From positions 124,001-188,000 of the forward strand of contig NZ_MCGQ01000029.1 in the NCBI RefSeq assembly GCF_002242805.1: 64,000 nucleotides of DNA, given 5' to 3'. The position numbers and the translations under genes are program-made. This stretch comes from Streptomyces diastatochromogenes (lineage in GTDB: Bacteria > Actinomycetota > Actinomycetes > Streptomycetales > Streptomycetaceae). Below are positions 8,667 through 17,107 of the stretch, one piece after another (position 1 is the stretch's first letter; every line of letters starts with the position of its first letter). Under the pieces are notes generated by a model. That model saw only the letters and a list, made by a program, of their open reading frames with translations, did not search any database and was not told where the DNA came from.

Positions 8667-11600
8667 TCAGGTGGGCGTGATGCTCACCTCTTCGAATTGC
8701 GCGGTGGCGAGGGCCTGTGGGGTGCGGGAGCACACCACGAGGCCCACGTAGTAGGGGGCGTCACCGAAGGACGGGATCGCGCCGGTGGAAAGAGGGGTCC
8801 AGGTGGCACCTTCGTCGGTGGAGACGGCTGCGGCGAAGACGGTCCCGGTGCGCTTCAGCCGCAGCAGCAGGGGGAGCTGGACGGGGGTGGTGCCGGAGAA
8901 GGCGGAGGCTCCGGCGACGGTGGGCCGCAGCATGAGCTGGGCGCTGCCGCCGCCGGTGACGATCAGGCCGGCCGCCTGGTCGAACGGCGACAGCGACTTG
9001 GCCATGAGCAACCCGACCCGATCGGCACCGGCCCCGGAGCGGGAGACGAGCCGTACGGTGATCTCGGCGTCCCCGGTGACGGGCTGGCGCACGAACTGCG
9101 CTGTCATTCCTTGCGAGTTGACATTGAGGTCACTGCCCGCGCCGCGCACGGTGAAGGTGCCGTCGGCGTAGGCGGCGTCGCCCGGGGTGAGCACGGCGAC
9201 CACACCGAGCGTCCCGAAGGCCCGACGGTCGCTGACCACGTCACCGAGGTCACCACTGCTCCAGGGCGCGGGTAGAGCCGAGGCGGCCGACTCGGTCTCT
9301 GGTGCACTGACGGTGACGCTGGGCATCACGGCACGCACGGGCGTCGAACGGGGTCCGTTTCCCGCGCAGTTGGTCTTGGTGACGGCGTAGCGGTACGCCG
9401 TTCCGGGGTCGCCGCTCGTGTCGGTGTACCGGACGCGGGTGCCGAAGCCGACCGCGCCGACGCCGGTGGCGAGGGTGATGTAGGGGCCGTGGGTCCAGAG
9501 CGAGCGCAGGACGGTGTAGCGGGCGGTGGGGTCGGGGTCGGTCCAGGCCAGGTCGACTCCGGCGGCGTCCGTGGTGGCGCGCAGGTCGGTGACGGTGCGG
9601 GCGGGGCGGGGGACGCGATAGACGGAGCGCTCGCCCGAGGTCACGCTGACGTTGTCGAAGGCGCCGGTGCCGGTCTCGGCGTACTCCTCGTCGACGCCGA
9701 GGCAGGAGGTGAGGACGAGACCGGCGTATGCGATGTGCGGCAGATCGCATACCGTCGACCCCACCTCGGTCCATCGCATACCGTCTGCCGAGATCGCCCC
9801 GCTGCAGCGGTCGCCCGCGCGGGTCACCCGCACCCAGTAGGGCGCCCGCATGCGGTATCCGTCACCGGCTCCCTCGACGTACGGAGCCTCCAGCGGGGTC
9901 GCCGACTCGGGCAGCGCCCCCAGGTCGGAGATCGGAAAGGCCGCCCCGGTGGTGATCGTCTGCTGCTGGCCGGGCGGCACGGGTGTGCTGCCGGTCGCCG
10001 ACACCTCCCCGCCGTCCCGCGGGCGTACGGTCCACACCCCGCTCCAGGTGTGCAGCGGCAGGCCCTGGATCAGCATGGAGGCGTGCGCCGCCGCCGGGTC
10101 GGTGCCGGCGCGCAGGGTGACGCCGATCTTGGAGTATTGCGAGCTGAGCGGCCACACGATCCGCGCGGTGACGGTGCCGTCGCCGTGCAGCGGGAGGTGG
10201 ACCAGGCGGTACGAGTCGGCGGTGCCGCTCGCCTCCAGCACGAACCGCTCGCCGTCGAAGTGCGCCGCCCCCGGGAGCCGTACGGCCCCGATGTCCTGGG
10301 TGGACCAAGGGGCGGGCAGCCCGGCGGTGGCCGAGACGACGGCCGAAGTGCCGCTCGCGCCCATGGAGTTGGTCGCGCCGACCGTGTAGTAGTACGTCCG
10401 CCCGGTCCGCACGCCGGCGTCGCGGTACGTCGGCTCGGTGAGCCCGGAGGCGATCTCCTCGTACGGCCCCTGCGGGTGCTCGGCGCGCCGTACGCGGTAG
10501 TCGGTGGCTCCGGCGGAGGGGAGCCAGGACACGGTGACCGCGTGGTCGTCGCCTGCGGCGGTGATCCCGGCCGGTGCCGGGGGCGCGCTCGGTGCGGGGG
10601 CGGTGGCGCCGGCGTAGGCGAAGGTGCCCCAGCTGGGCAGGTCGTCGTTGCTGCCCTCGACGATCCGGGCACCCGAGGGCCCGCGGAAGACGGCGGCCTC
10701 GGTCCAGGGGGCGTCCAGGCCGCGGACGCCCGCGTAGTGGGCGTAGTACATCTCGTAGACCGGTGGCAGGGTGCCGCGTCCGGTCGCCGAGACGGTCTTC
10801 TTGATGTACTTGCCGGTGCGGTCGAGGTCGGGGGTGAAGGGGACGTCGCCGCCGAGGTTGTAGCGGGCGGCGTACTCGGCGCCCGCGAGGATGCGGCGGC
10901 CGTCGTGGCCCCACAGGTCGACGCCCTGGTTCCAGGCGGTCTGGGCGATGTCGCCCATGAGGCCTACGGCGAGCTGTTCGTGGCCCTGGTCGCGGCCGGA
11001 CTCCTGGCCCTGACCGGCGTCGGTGACGATGCGGTGGCGGACGCTGCCGTTGCCGGCGCCGGCCGCCGCGTAGCGGAGGGCGTCCTCGAACAGGGTGGGT
11101 TCCTCGCAGAACACGCCGATGGCCAGGATGGTCTGGACGGCGGTGAGGTCCCAGTTGCCGTTGGCGTAGAGCATGTAGCCGGAGACGGCCGGATACCAGA
11201 CGTCGAGGAAGGAGCGTGCGCAGCGGGCGATGTCGGCGTCCGTCCAGCCGTCGTAGCCGGTGTGCCTCAGCAGTTCGGCCGCGTTGGCGAACTTGAAGGC
11301 CTGCAGGCCCGCGCCGAGGGGTCCGTCGGCGCCGGTGATGATCTGCAGGGAGGCCGACCAGGCGTTGAGGATGTCCCGGGCCTTGTCTGCGTGTGCGCTC
11401 TCGCCGGTGACGGCCCACAGCAGGGCGTTCTGGTAGGCGGCGGCCGAGTCGGCGACGGCCTGGTTCATGTAGTTCGACGGGCCCCGGCCCCAGGTGGTGA
11501 TCTGGCCGGTGTTCTGGATGCTGTATGCGGTCTGCGAACGGGGATGGGCGGCGAGAGCGAGGTAGCCGTCGTACACGGGCGACTGCCGACTGTCGACCGC

Positions 11601-11780
11601 CGACCGCATACGGGTGAGATCGTCGGCTGTATGCAGGATGCCGGGGTGGACGAACCGTCGCGCCCGGTCCTCCCCGTCCGTCGCCGCCCGGGCCGCGGGC
11701 AGGAAGAGCGTGTTCGCGCCCGCCGCGAGCAGCACCGCCCCCGACGTCCTCAGCAGGCCCCGTCGGCTGATCGGGCTCAC
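8667..11780 (-). CDS. Secreted multidomain alginate-lyase-like protein with Fn3 modules
   Basis: A 1037-residue exported protein starting at GTG 11780, which overlaps the upstream gene's stop as GTGA, so translation is probably coupled; the longer frame to 12305 only shadows the upstream gene. A Tat signal (SRRGLLRTSGAVLLAAG) leads into an alginate-lyase-like catalytic domain (residues about 45-380: HPGILHTADDLTRMRSAV, NGNWDLTAVQTILAIGVF, QESGRDQGHEQLAVGLMGDI). Next come a fibronectin-III domain (about 400-490), a DUF1349/concanavalin-like domain, a second Fn3, and a second DUF1349-like domain that ends the chain. The C-terminal modules probably bind carbohydrate. It acts outside the cell with its shorter paralogue downstream. 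Confidence 0.8.
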   Translation of the reverse strand: MSPISRRGLLRTSGAVLLAAGANTLFLPAARAATDGEDRARRFVHPGILHTADDLTRMRSAVDSRQSPVYDGYLALAAHPRSQTAYSIQNTGQITTWGRGPSNYMNQAVADSAAAYQNALLWAVTGESAHADKARDILNAWSASLQIITGADGPLGAGLQAFKFANAAELLRHTGYDGWTDADIARCARSFLDVWYPAVSGYMLYANGNWDLTAVQTILAIGVFCEEPTLFEDALRYAAAGAGNGSVRHRIVTDAGQGQESGRDQGHEQLAVGLMGDIAQTAWNQGVDLWGHDGRRILAGAEYAARYNLGGDVPFTPDLDRTGKYIKKTVSATGRGTLPPVYEMYYAHYAGVRGLDAPWTEAAVFRGPSGARIVEGSNDDLPSWGTFAYAGATAPAPSAPPAPAGITAAGDDHAVTVSWLPSAGATDYRVRRAEHPQGPYEEIASGLTEPTYRDAGVRTGRTYYYTVGATNSMGASGTSAVVSATAGLPAPWSTQDIGAVRLPGAAHFDGERFVLEASGTADSYRLVHLPLHGDGTVTARIVWPLSSQYSKIGVTLRAGTDPAAAHASMLIQGLPLHTWSGVWTVRPRDGGEVSATGSTPVPPGQQQTITTGAAFPISDLGALPESATPLEAPYVEGAGDGYRMRAPYWVRVTRAGDRCSGAISADGMRWTEVGSTVCDLPHIAYAGLVLTSCLGVDEEYAETGTGAFDNVSVTSGERSVYRVPRPARTVTDLRATTDAAGVDLAWTDPDPTARYTVLRSLWTHGPYITLATGVGAVGFGTRVRYTDTSGDPGTAYRYAVTKTNCAGNGPRSTPVRAVMPSVTVSAPETESAASALPAPWSSGDLGDVVSDRRAFGTLGVVAVLTPGDAAYADGTFTVRGAGSDLNVNSQGMTAQFVRQPVTGDAEITVRLVSRSGAGADRVGLLMAKSLSPFDQAAGLIVTGGGSAQLMLRPTVAGASAFSGTTPVQLPLLLRLKRTGTVFAAAVSTDEGATWTPLSTGAIPSFGDAPYYVGLVVCSRTPQALATAQFEEVSITPT

Positions 11781-13294
11781 TGAGCGGCCGCCTCGGCGGT
11801 GGTGAGGAAGCGCAGGTTCAGCACGTGTTCGTTGGCGAACCACTGGATGGCGTCGGTGGTCTGGTACCACTTCGGCTTCTGCATCGAGTCCGCGATGACC
11901 TTGCCGTTGATCACCAGGTTCTCGAAGGTGACGTTCTTGATCGCGTGGTCGGCGTCGTAGCCAAGGAGGAGTGACGGGTTGGCGTGGGTGCCGGTGTAGG
12001 TGAGGTTCTTGACGTACACGTCCTCGATGCCGCGGCCGACCGAGGTGTTGTACTTGGTGTTGTACATGACCCGCAGGTGGATGACCTGGCCCCAGCGGAA
12101 GTCCTCGATCCGTACGTCCTCGATGCGGACGTTCTTGATGAGGTTGGAGTCGCCCGGGTTGAGGGCGATGCAGCCCTGGTAGCCCATCTGGGGTTCGCGG
12201 TGGTCGAGGATGTCGACGTTCCTGATGACCAGGTTCTCGATGGTCTCGGGGGCGTCGGTGTTGCCGTGGGTGCCGACGTTGACGGGGTGGGCGACGTCGG
12301 CCCACAGGGTGCAGTTCTGGATGGTGATGTCGCGGGTGTCGCCGTAGTAGTTCCAGCGGTGGGCGTAGATGGCGAAGCAGTCGTCGGAGTTGCGCATGAA
12401 GCAGCCGTCGAAGAGGACGCCGGTGGAGGAGAAGACGTCGAAGCCGTCGCCGTTGCCCTTGGAGCTGAACGAACGGGCCTTTCTGACATGGATGTTGTGG
12501 CTCTCGCCGAAGGTGCCCGCGTAGCCGGCCGGGTTGAGGATGATGACGTCCTCGATCCGGATGTTGCTGCTGCCCTCGCAGAGGATGGCGCCGCCGGGGT
12601 TGGCGTACAGGATGCCGTGGCCCTTCAGGCAGGCCTTCTCGACGTTCTTGAAGTAGACCTGGGCGGTCAGGACCGCTCCCCCGGCCAGGTAGACGGTCTT
12701 GCCGCTGGGCACGGTGAGGACGCCGCCGGTGACGGTGTGCACGCCGGGGCCGAAGTAGAGGACGTCGGGGTCGTCGGCGGAGGGTGCCTGATGCTCGACA
12801 TGGTTGGTGATGACGTGCAGACAGTCGAAGATCTCGTCGTTGATCTGGACGACGACGTCCTTGGGCTCGTCGAGGGTGAACCGCAGGGTGTCGCCGAGGA
12901 GTTCGGGTGCGATGCCGAGCGCGTCCGGTCTCACCCGGGCCTTGGTGGTGCCGCCCTTGAGGTAGGTGACCTCGACTTCGACGGCGCCGTGGAAGTCGAA
13001 GTACACCATCGAGGTGTTGTAGACCTTGCCGGAGCCGGTGCTGGGGTTGATCTCCTCCAGCTGGGGCCGCCAGATGTCCAGGGTCTGCCAGTCGCCGTCG
13101 GGGGCGCTGCGCACCCGCACCTTGAAGCCGGTGTTGGTCGGCATGGTGGCCGGGCGGGGATAAGTGACCAGTTTGGGCGGGGAGTTGTCGTCGTCGGCCC
13201 GGGCGGCCGGGGCCGTCAGGCCTGACATGCCGACGGCGAGCGCGGTGGCGCCCGCCGCCTGGAGGGCGGTGCGGCGGGACAGGGACGGGTTCAT
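11777..13294 (-). CDS. Secreted beta-helix glycoside hydrolase (GH28/GH49-like)
   Basis: A 505-residue exported protein. ATG 13294 has AGGAG seven bases upstream and opens a Tat signal (SRRTALQAAGATALAVG); the frame's earlier start at 13357 overlaps an operator. Residues about 35-170 look like a beta-sandwich domain, then YFGPGVHTVTGG leads into a right-handed parallel beta-helix with repeats of the type NIRIEDVIILNPAG. The catalytic region carries GNGDGFDVFSS and NSDDCFAIYAHRW (Asp pair near residue 302), plus VGTHGN, as in polygalacturonase-type inverting hydrolases. The N-terminal sandwich plus YFGPGV also recalls GH49 dextranases. Given the neighbours, an acidic polysaccharide is the likelier substrate. 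It is first in a minus-strand operon. Confidence 0.75.
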   Translation of the reverse strand: MNPSLSRRTALQAAGATALAVGMSGLTAPAARADDDNSPPKLVTYPRPATMPTNTGFKVRVRSAPDGDWQTLDIWRPQLEEINPSTGSGKVYNTSMVYFDFHGAVEVEVTYLKGGTTKARVRPDALGIAPELLGDTLRFTLDEPKDVVVQINDEIFDCLHVITNHVEHQAPSADDPDVLYFGPGVHTVTGGVLTVPSGKTVYLAGGAVLTAQVYFKNVEKACLKGHGILYANPGGAILCEGSSNIRIEDVIILNPAGYAGTFGESHNIHVRKARSFSSKGNGDGFDVFSSTGVLFDGCFMRNSDDCFAIYAHRWNYYGDTRDITIQNCTLWADVAHPVNVGTHGNTDAPETIENLVIRNVDILDHREPQMGYQGCIALNPGDSNLIKNVRIEDVRIEDFRWGQVIHLRVMYNTKYNTSVGRGIEDVYVKNLTYTGTHANPSLLLGYDADHAIKNVTFENLVINGKVIADSMQKPKWYQTTDAIQWFANEHVLNLRFLTTAEAAAQ

Positions 13295-13352
13295 GAGCAA
13301 CTCCTGTGGAGAGCGAGAACGCAACTGGACAGCGAGAGCGGCAACCGCGGGG

Positions 13353-13366
13353 AGCAACCGGTTGCT
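13353..13366. promoter_or_regulatory. Operator box 1, perfect 14-bp palindrome
   Basis: AGCAACCGGTTGCT is a perfect palindrome 58 bases upstream of the GH28/49-like start codon, in the divergent promoter region shared with the ABC transporter. It has the CG-centred symmetry typical of LacI-family operators and matches the box upstream of the LacI gene at 2998. Confidence 0.7.
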
Positions 13367-13442
13367 ATGACGATGAGGGGAGCGTCATCCCGTACAGAAG
13401 GGACGTCAAGAGGGGTGACGGACTTTCGAAAACCGTTCGGCG

Positions 13443-13472
13443 GCAACCGGTTGCTCATGCGCACCGGTTGCT
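13443..13472. promoter_or_regulatory. Operator boxes 2 and 2b
   Basis: GCAACCGGTTGC (13443-13454) is a perfect 12-bp palindrome. It is followed 8 bases later by a one-sided copy, ACCGGTTGCT at 13463-13472. Both repeat the core of box 1 and lie in the middle of the divergent promoter region. Confidence 0.6.
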
Positions 13473-13559
13473 ACGGATGGACCGTTCGACCGGCCGTACG
13501 CGAAAGATTCGGCTTCATACCCCTTGCTGGGAGCCGCTCGACCATCCTACTGTCCCGTG

Positions 13560-13571
13560 GAAACCGGTTTC
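13560..13571. promoter_or_regulatory. Operator box 3 before the ABC transporter operon
   Basis: GAAACCGGTTTC is a perfect 12-bp palindrome, 40 bases upstream of the solute-binding-protein start codon. It keeps the AACCGGTT core. Repressor bound here would block the transporter operon. Confidence 0.65.
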
Positions 13572-13611
13572 TAAATCACTGGAGCGCCAACTTCCGAAGG
13601 AACACGGTCAG

Positions 13612-14946
13612 ATGAACTCCACCAGCCCCCGGAGAAGGTTCCTCAGCGCCGCCGTCGCGGGCCTCGCACTGACAGGTCTGCTCTCCGCCTGCGGCGGATC
13701 CGGTTCCGGCGACTCCGCATCGGCCGACGGCCCGGTCACCCTGCCCTTCTGGGGCTGGGCGAACGGCCAGGACGCCGTGGTCGAGGCGTTCAACGCCGCT
13801 CACAAGGACGTCAAGCTCAAGTACACGAAGGTCACCGACCAGCTGACCATGCAGAAGCAGCTGACCAACGCGGTGAAGGCGGGCAACGCCCCCTGTCTGG
13901 TGCAGAACACCGCCGAGTACGTGACCAGTTGGGTCTCCCAGGGCGCCCTCGCCGACATCACCTCGTATGTGCGCCCGGCCCAGGACAAGTTCAACTCCGG
14001 CTCCTGGGCGGCCGCGCAGGTGCAGGGGCGGCTGTACGGCGTCCCCACCAGCTCGGCCCCGAACTTCACGATCTACCGCACCGACCTCTTCACCAAGTAC
14101 GGCGTCAAACCCCCCACCACCTGGGACGAGTTCATCGCGGCCGGCAAGGTGCTGAAGAAGCACGGCATCAAGATCACCAACTACGCCGGTGAGGACCCCA
14201 GCACGCTGGAGGTGCTCGCCATGCAGGTCGGCGCCCACTGGTACGGCATCGACGGCAACTCCTGGAAGGTGGACTTCCAGGACCCGGGCACCCTGAAGGC
14301 CGCCAAGGTCATCCAGGAGATCATCGACAACGACCTCAACTCCAGGCTGTCGTTCGCCGATTACGCGGCCGTCCAGCGCAATTACGACAACGGCGGCACC
14401 GCCACCCGCCAGATCTCCACCTGGCAGATGGCCGGCATGGTGCAGAACTTCACCAAGTCCTTCGGCAAGTGGGCGCTCGCCCCCTGGCCGGCCTACACCG
14501 GCGAGGCCGCGAAGACCCCGGCCGGCACCAACCTGACCGGAAGCGTCACGCTGGTCACCAAGCAGTGCACGCACCAGAAGCAGGCCGCCGAGGCCGCGTT
14601 GTGGATGTCCACCGACGCCGGCGCGGTGAAGACGATGGCGAGCCCGACGACCGGCAACGGTGTGATGCCGGCACTGAAGAACAGCGCCACCTACGTCGAC
14701 GAGGCTATCTCCGCCAAGCTGCTGGGCCCCCACTACGAGCCCGCCAAGAAGGTCGTCACCGACAGCCTGAACACGGTCACCACGGACTGGACATTCGGCC
14801 CTGACTGGACCGCCATGTTCACCGAGCTGCAGAGCGGCTGGGCGAAGGTCGTCAGCAAGCAGCAGAAGGTCACCGACCTGCTCGCGCACATGCAGCAGTG
14901 GACGGTCAAGGACCTGAAGTCCCGCGGCATCAGCGTCAAGGGCTGA
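13612..14946 (+). CDS. Sugar ABC transporter solute-binding lipoprotein
   Basis: A 444-residue extracellular binding protein of the carbohydrate CUT1 type. The N-terminus has a twin-arginine-like RRRFLS and a lipobox LLSAC with the lipidated Cys27, so it is membrane-anchored on the outside. The mature part has the family pattern TLPFWGWANGQDAVVEAFNAAHKDVKL, an opening strand and hinge, and PTTWDEFIAAGKVLKKHG. It should capture oligosaccharides released by the neighbouring secreted enzymes and hand them to the two permeases that follow. ATG 13612 starts the signal peptide and lies after AAGGA; the frame extends further upstream only through the promoter region. No ATPase gene is present here, so a shared MsiK-type ATPase probably serves it. 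Confidence 0.9.
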   Translation: MNSTSPRRRFLSAAVAGLALTGLLSACGGSGSGDSASADGPVTLPFWGWANGQDAVVEAFNAAHKDVKLKYTKVTDQLTMQKQLTNAVKAGNAPCLVQNTAEYVTSWVSQGALADITSYVRPAQDKFNSGSWAAAQVQGRLYGVPTSSAPNFTIYRTDLFTKYGVKPPTTWDEFIAAGKVLKKHGIKITNYAGEDPSTLEVLAMQVGAHWYGIDGNSWKVDFQDPGTLKAAKVIQEIIDNDLNSRLSFADYAAVQRNYDNGGTATRQISTWQMAGMVQNFTKSFGKWALAPWPAYTGEAAKTPAGTNLTGSVTLVTKQCTHQKQAAEAALWMSTDAGAVKTMASPTTGNGVMPALKNSATYVDEAISAKLLGPHYEPAKKVVTDSLNTVTTDWTFGPDWTAMFTELQSGWAKVVSKQQKVTDLLAHMQQWTVKDLKSRGISVKG

Positions 14947-14958
14947 GGCGAGAGGCCG

Positions 14959-15843
14959 ATGGTCCGCTCCCAGCGCTGGAAGGGCGCCGCCTTCACCGTG
15001 CCCTTCCAGCTCGGCTTCGTGTTCCTGTACCTGATCCCGATCGGCTACGCGGTCTACGAGTCCCTGTACCGCGAGCACCAGTCCGGGCTGGGCCTCGGCG
15101 GCGCCACCGAGCAGTTCTCGGGACTGGCCAACTACCGCCAGGGCCTGACGGATTCGGCATTCCTCCACTCCGTGCTGCGGGTGTTGCTCTTCGCCTGCGT
15201 ACAAATACCGGTCATGCTGTTGATCAGCCTCCTCCTCGCACTCTTCCTGGACGCGCTGTCCTCACGTGTGGCGGGCCGGTTCCGGATCCTGCTGCTGGTG
15301 CCGTACATGATCCCCGGGGTGGTCGCGGCCATCGTGTGGATCAACCTGTACAGCCCGGACGTCGGCCCGCTGACCCCGCTGGGCAAGGTCTTCGGTCTGA
15401 CCTGGAACTTCTTCGCCCCGTCCATGGTCTGGCCGTCCATCGGCAACCTGCTGACCTGGCACGGCATCGGCTACAACATGGTGATCATCTACTCGGCGCT
15501 GCAGGCCGTACCGCGCGAACTGTTCGAGGCGGCCCGACTGGACGGCGCCTCCGAGCCGCGGATCGCCCTGAGCATCAAAGTCCCGTACGTGCGAGGCGCG
15601 TTGGTCCTCACCGGCATGCTGTCGATCATCCAGATGCTGCAGATCTTCAACGAGCCGGCCCTGTTCCGGAACGTCACTCCCCAAACGGTCGGCGACAGCT
15701 TCACCCCGATCATGGTGATCTACAACCAGGCGTTCAACGCGGGCAACTACCACTACGCGGCGGCCCTTTCGGTGCTGCTCGCCCTGATCCTCGGCCTCGC
15801 CTCCTTCCTCTTCTACCGGCTCACCGCGCGAGAGGCCGACTGA
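14959..15843 (+). CDS. Sugar ABC transporter permease, MalF-like
   Basis: A 294-residue inner-membrane permease with six predicted transmembrane helices, the first at FQLGFVFLYLIPIGYAVYES. The ATPase-contact EAA loop reads EAARLDGASEPRIALSIKVP. It starts 12 bases after the binding-protein stop and its own stop overlaps the next permease start (TGATGA), so the three genes form one operon. Together with the next gene it makes the membrane channel for the oligosaccharide importer. Confidence 0.9.
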   Translation: MVRSQRWKGAAFTVPFQLGFVFLYLIPIGYAVYESLYREHQSGLGLGGATEQFSGLANYRQGLTDSAFLHSVLRVLLFACVQIPVMLLISLLLALFLDALSSRVAGRFRILLLVPYMIPGVVAAIVWINLYSPDVGPLTPLGKVFGLTWNFFAPSMVWPSIGNLLTWHGIGYNMVIIYSALQAVPRELFEAARLDGASEPRIALSIKVPYVRGALVLTGMLSIIQMLQIFNEPALFRNVTPQTVGDSFTPIMVIYNQAFNAGNYHYAAALSVLLALILGLASFLFYRLTAREAD

Positions 15844-16748
15844 TGACGCTCACCGAAGAACGCCGGCCGGCGAGCCCGGTCCGCCGCCTGACCCGCCCGG
15901 ACCCCGCCTCCCGCTCCCGCGGCGGCCAGCGTTTCCTGCTGCTCGGGCTGGTGCTGGCGAGCGCGTACAGCCTGTTCCCGGTGTGGTGGCTGCTGGTCGC
16001 CGCCACCAAGAACCGTACGGACCTGTACCAGAGCAACGGCCTGTGGTTCTCAGGCATGCACCTGTGGTCCAACCTGCGCCAGCTGTTCACCTACGAGCAC
16101 GGCATCTTCCTGCGCTGGACGGCCAACTCGTTCCTGTACGCCGGCGTCGGCTCGCTAGGCGGCACGCTGATCGCCCTCGCCACCGGCTACGGCCTGGCCC
16201 GCTTCGACTTCCCGGGCCGGGGGGCGGTGTTCGCCTGCGTGGTGGGCTCGTTCCTGGTACCGATCGCCCTGCTCACGCTCCCCCTCTACCTCCTGTTCTC
16301 GAAGATCGGCCTGGTGGACACCCCCTGGGCGATGCTGATCCCCTGCCTGATCAACCCCTTCAGCGTCTACCTGGCGAAGGTGTACACAGAATCCACCGTC
16401 CCCTACGAAATCCTGGAGGCAGCCCGCATCGACGGCGCGGGCGAGCTGCGGATCTTCATCACCATCGTCCTGCGCATGATGACGACCGGCGGCGCCACGG
16501 TCTTCCTCCTGGCCTTCGTCAACACCTGGAACGCCTTCTTCCTCCCCCTGACGGTCCTACGCGGCGAGGAGAACTGGACGCTCAACCTCGGCCTGTACAA
16601 CTGGACCGGAAAGCGCCTGGAGTCGGGGGTCGACCTGACCAGCCTGGTACTGACGGGGGCGTTGCTGTCGATCGTGCCGATGGCGGTGATGATGGTGGCC
16701 ATGCGGAGGTATTGGCGGACGGGGGTGACGTTGGGGGCGTTGAAGTGA
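15843..16748 (+). CDS. Sugar ABC transporter permease, MalG-like
   Basis: A 301-residue permease with about six membrane helices and the EAA loop EAARIDGAGELRIFITIVLR. A basic cytoplasmic N-terminus precedes the first helix FLLLGLVLASAYSLFPVWWLL. The start ATG shares one base with the upstream stop, and its own stop overlaps the GTG of the truncated GH43 gene, so translation was coupled through the operon. It pairs with the MalF-like protein; the operon lacks its own ATPase, as is usual for Streptomyces sugar importers. Confidence 0.9.
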   Translation: MTLTEERRPASPVRRLTRPDPASRSRGGQRFLLLGLVLASAYSLFPVWWLLVAATKNRTDLYQSNGLWFSGMHLWSNLRQLFTYEHGIFLRWTANSFLYAGVGSLGGTLIALATGYGLARFDFPGRGAVFACVVGSFLVPIALLTLPLYLLFSKIGLVDTPWAMLIPCLINPFSVYLAKVYTESTVPYEILEAARIDGAGELRIFITIVLRMMTTGGATVFLLAFVNTWNAFFLPLTVLRGEENWTLNLGLYNWTGKRLESGVDLTSLVLTGALLSIVPMAVMMVAMRRYWRTGVTLGALK

Positions 16749-16861
16749 CAGTGCTGGGAAATCCCGTGAGCTGCGGCTTCGATCCCGACCCCTCGCTGGT
16801 CAGGGCCGGCGACTGGTACTACGCGGCGGCCACGTCGTTCGAGTGGTTCCGGACCATCTAG
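16745..16861 (+). pseudogene. Truncated GH43-family glycoside hydrolase
   Basis: GTG 16745 overlaps the permease stop (GTGA). The 38 codons read NPVSCGFDPDPSLVRAGDWY and then YAAATSFEWF, which is the classic N-terminus of GH43 beta-xylosidase/arabinofuranosidase proteins (NPxxxGFxPDPSxxRxGxxYY...FEWFPG). The reading frame then meets a stop exactly at the left end of an IS remnant (CTAGGGCGCGTATCG). The remaining roughly 450-500 residues normal for the family are absent downstream, where a response regulator gene begins. The gene was therefore broken by IS insertion plus deletion. It would have been the intracellular or secreted side-chain-releasing enzyme of this locus. Confidence 0.75.
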
Positions 16862-16977
16862 GGCGCGTATCGAGTCGTGATCATCGGGTGGTCCTGGTGA
16901 GGTCTTTGATCCAGATCATCGAGGCGTGCAGGTGGAGACTGGCGAGGTAGCTGTCGGGACTCTTGTCGTATCGGGTG
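16858..16977 (-). mobile_element. Remnant of an IS5-type element (terminal ~120 bp)
   Basis: From CTAGGGCGCGTATCGAGTCG onward this segment matches the left end of the IS at 21409-22511 with scattered mismatches over about 117 bases. It stops abruptly after TATCGGGTG. It contains the end of the transposase frame and one terminal inverted repeat only. The mismatches show it is a diverged relative and not a copy of the complete IS. It abuts the broken GH43 gene. Confidence 0.75.
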
Positions 16978-17107
16978 TCTCACCGTCCCTGTCCCGGCCC
17001 CCTGGTACGTCACGCTCTGGGGCGGGTGAGGCACGTGGAGCCGACGTGAGCCGACCGGTGCACTGATGTCCGGGCGGGGACTCATGGGACATGGCCCGGC
17101 ACCCGGC

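Noticed and set aside
11781..12305. N-terminal extension of the multidomain lyase
   Set aside because: It is Arg/Pro/His-rich and overlaps the GH28/49-like coding sequence; the Tat signal begins at GTG 11780.
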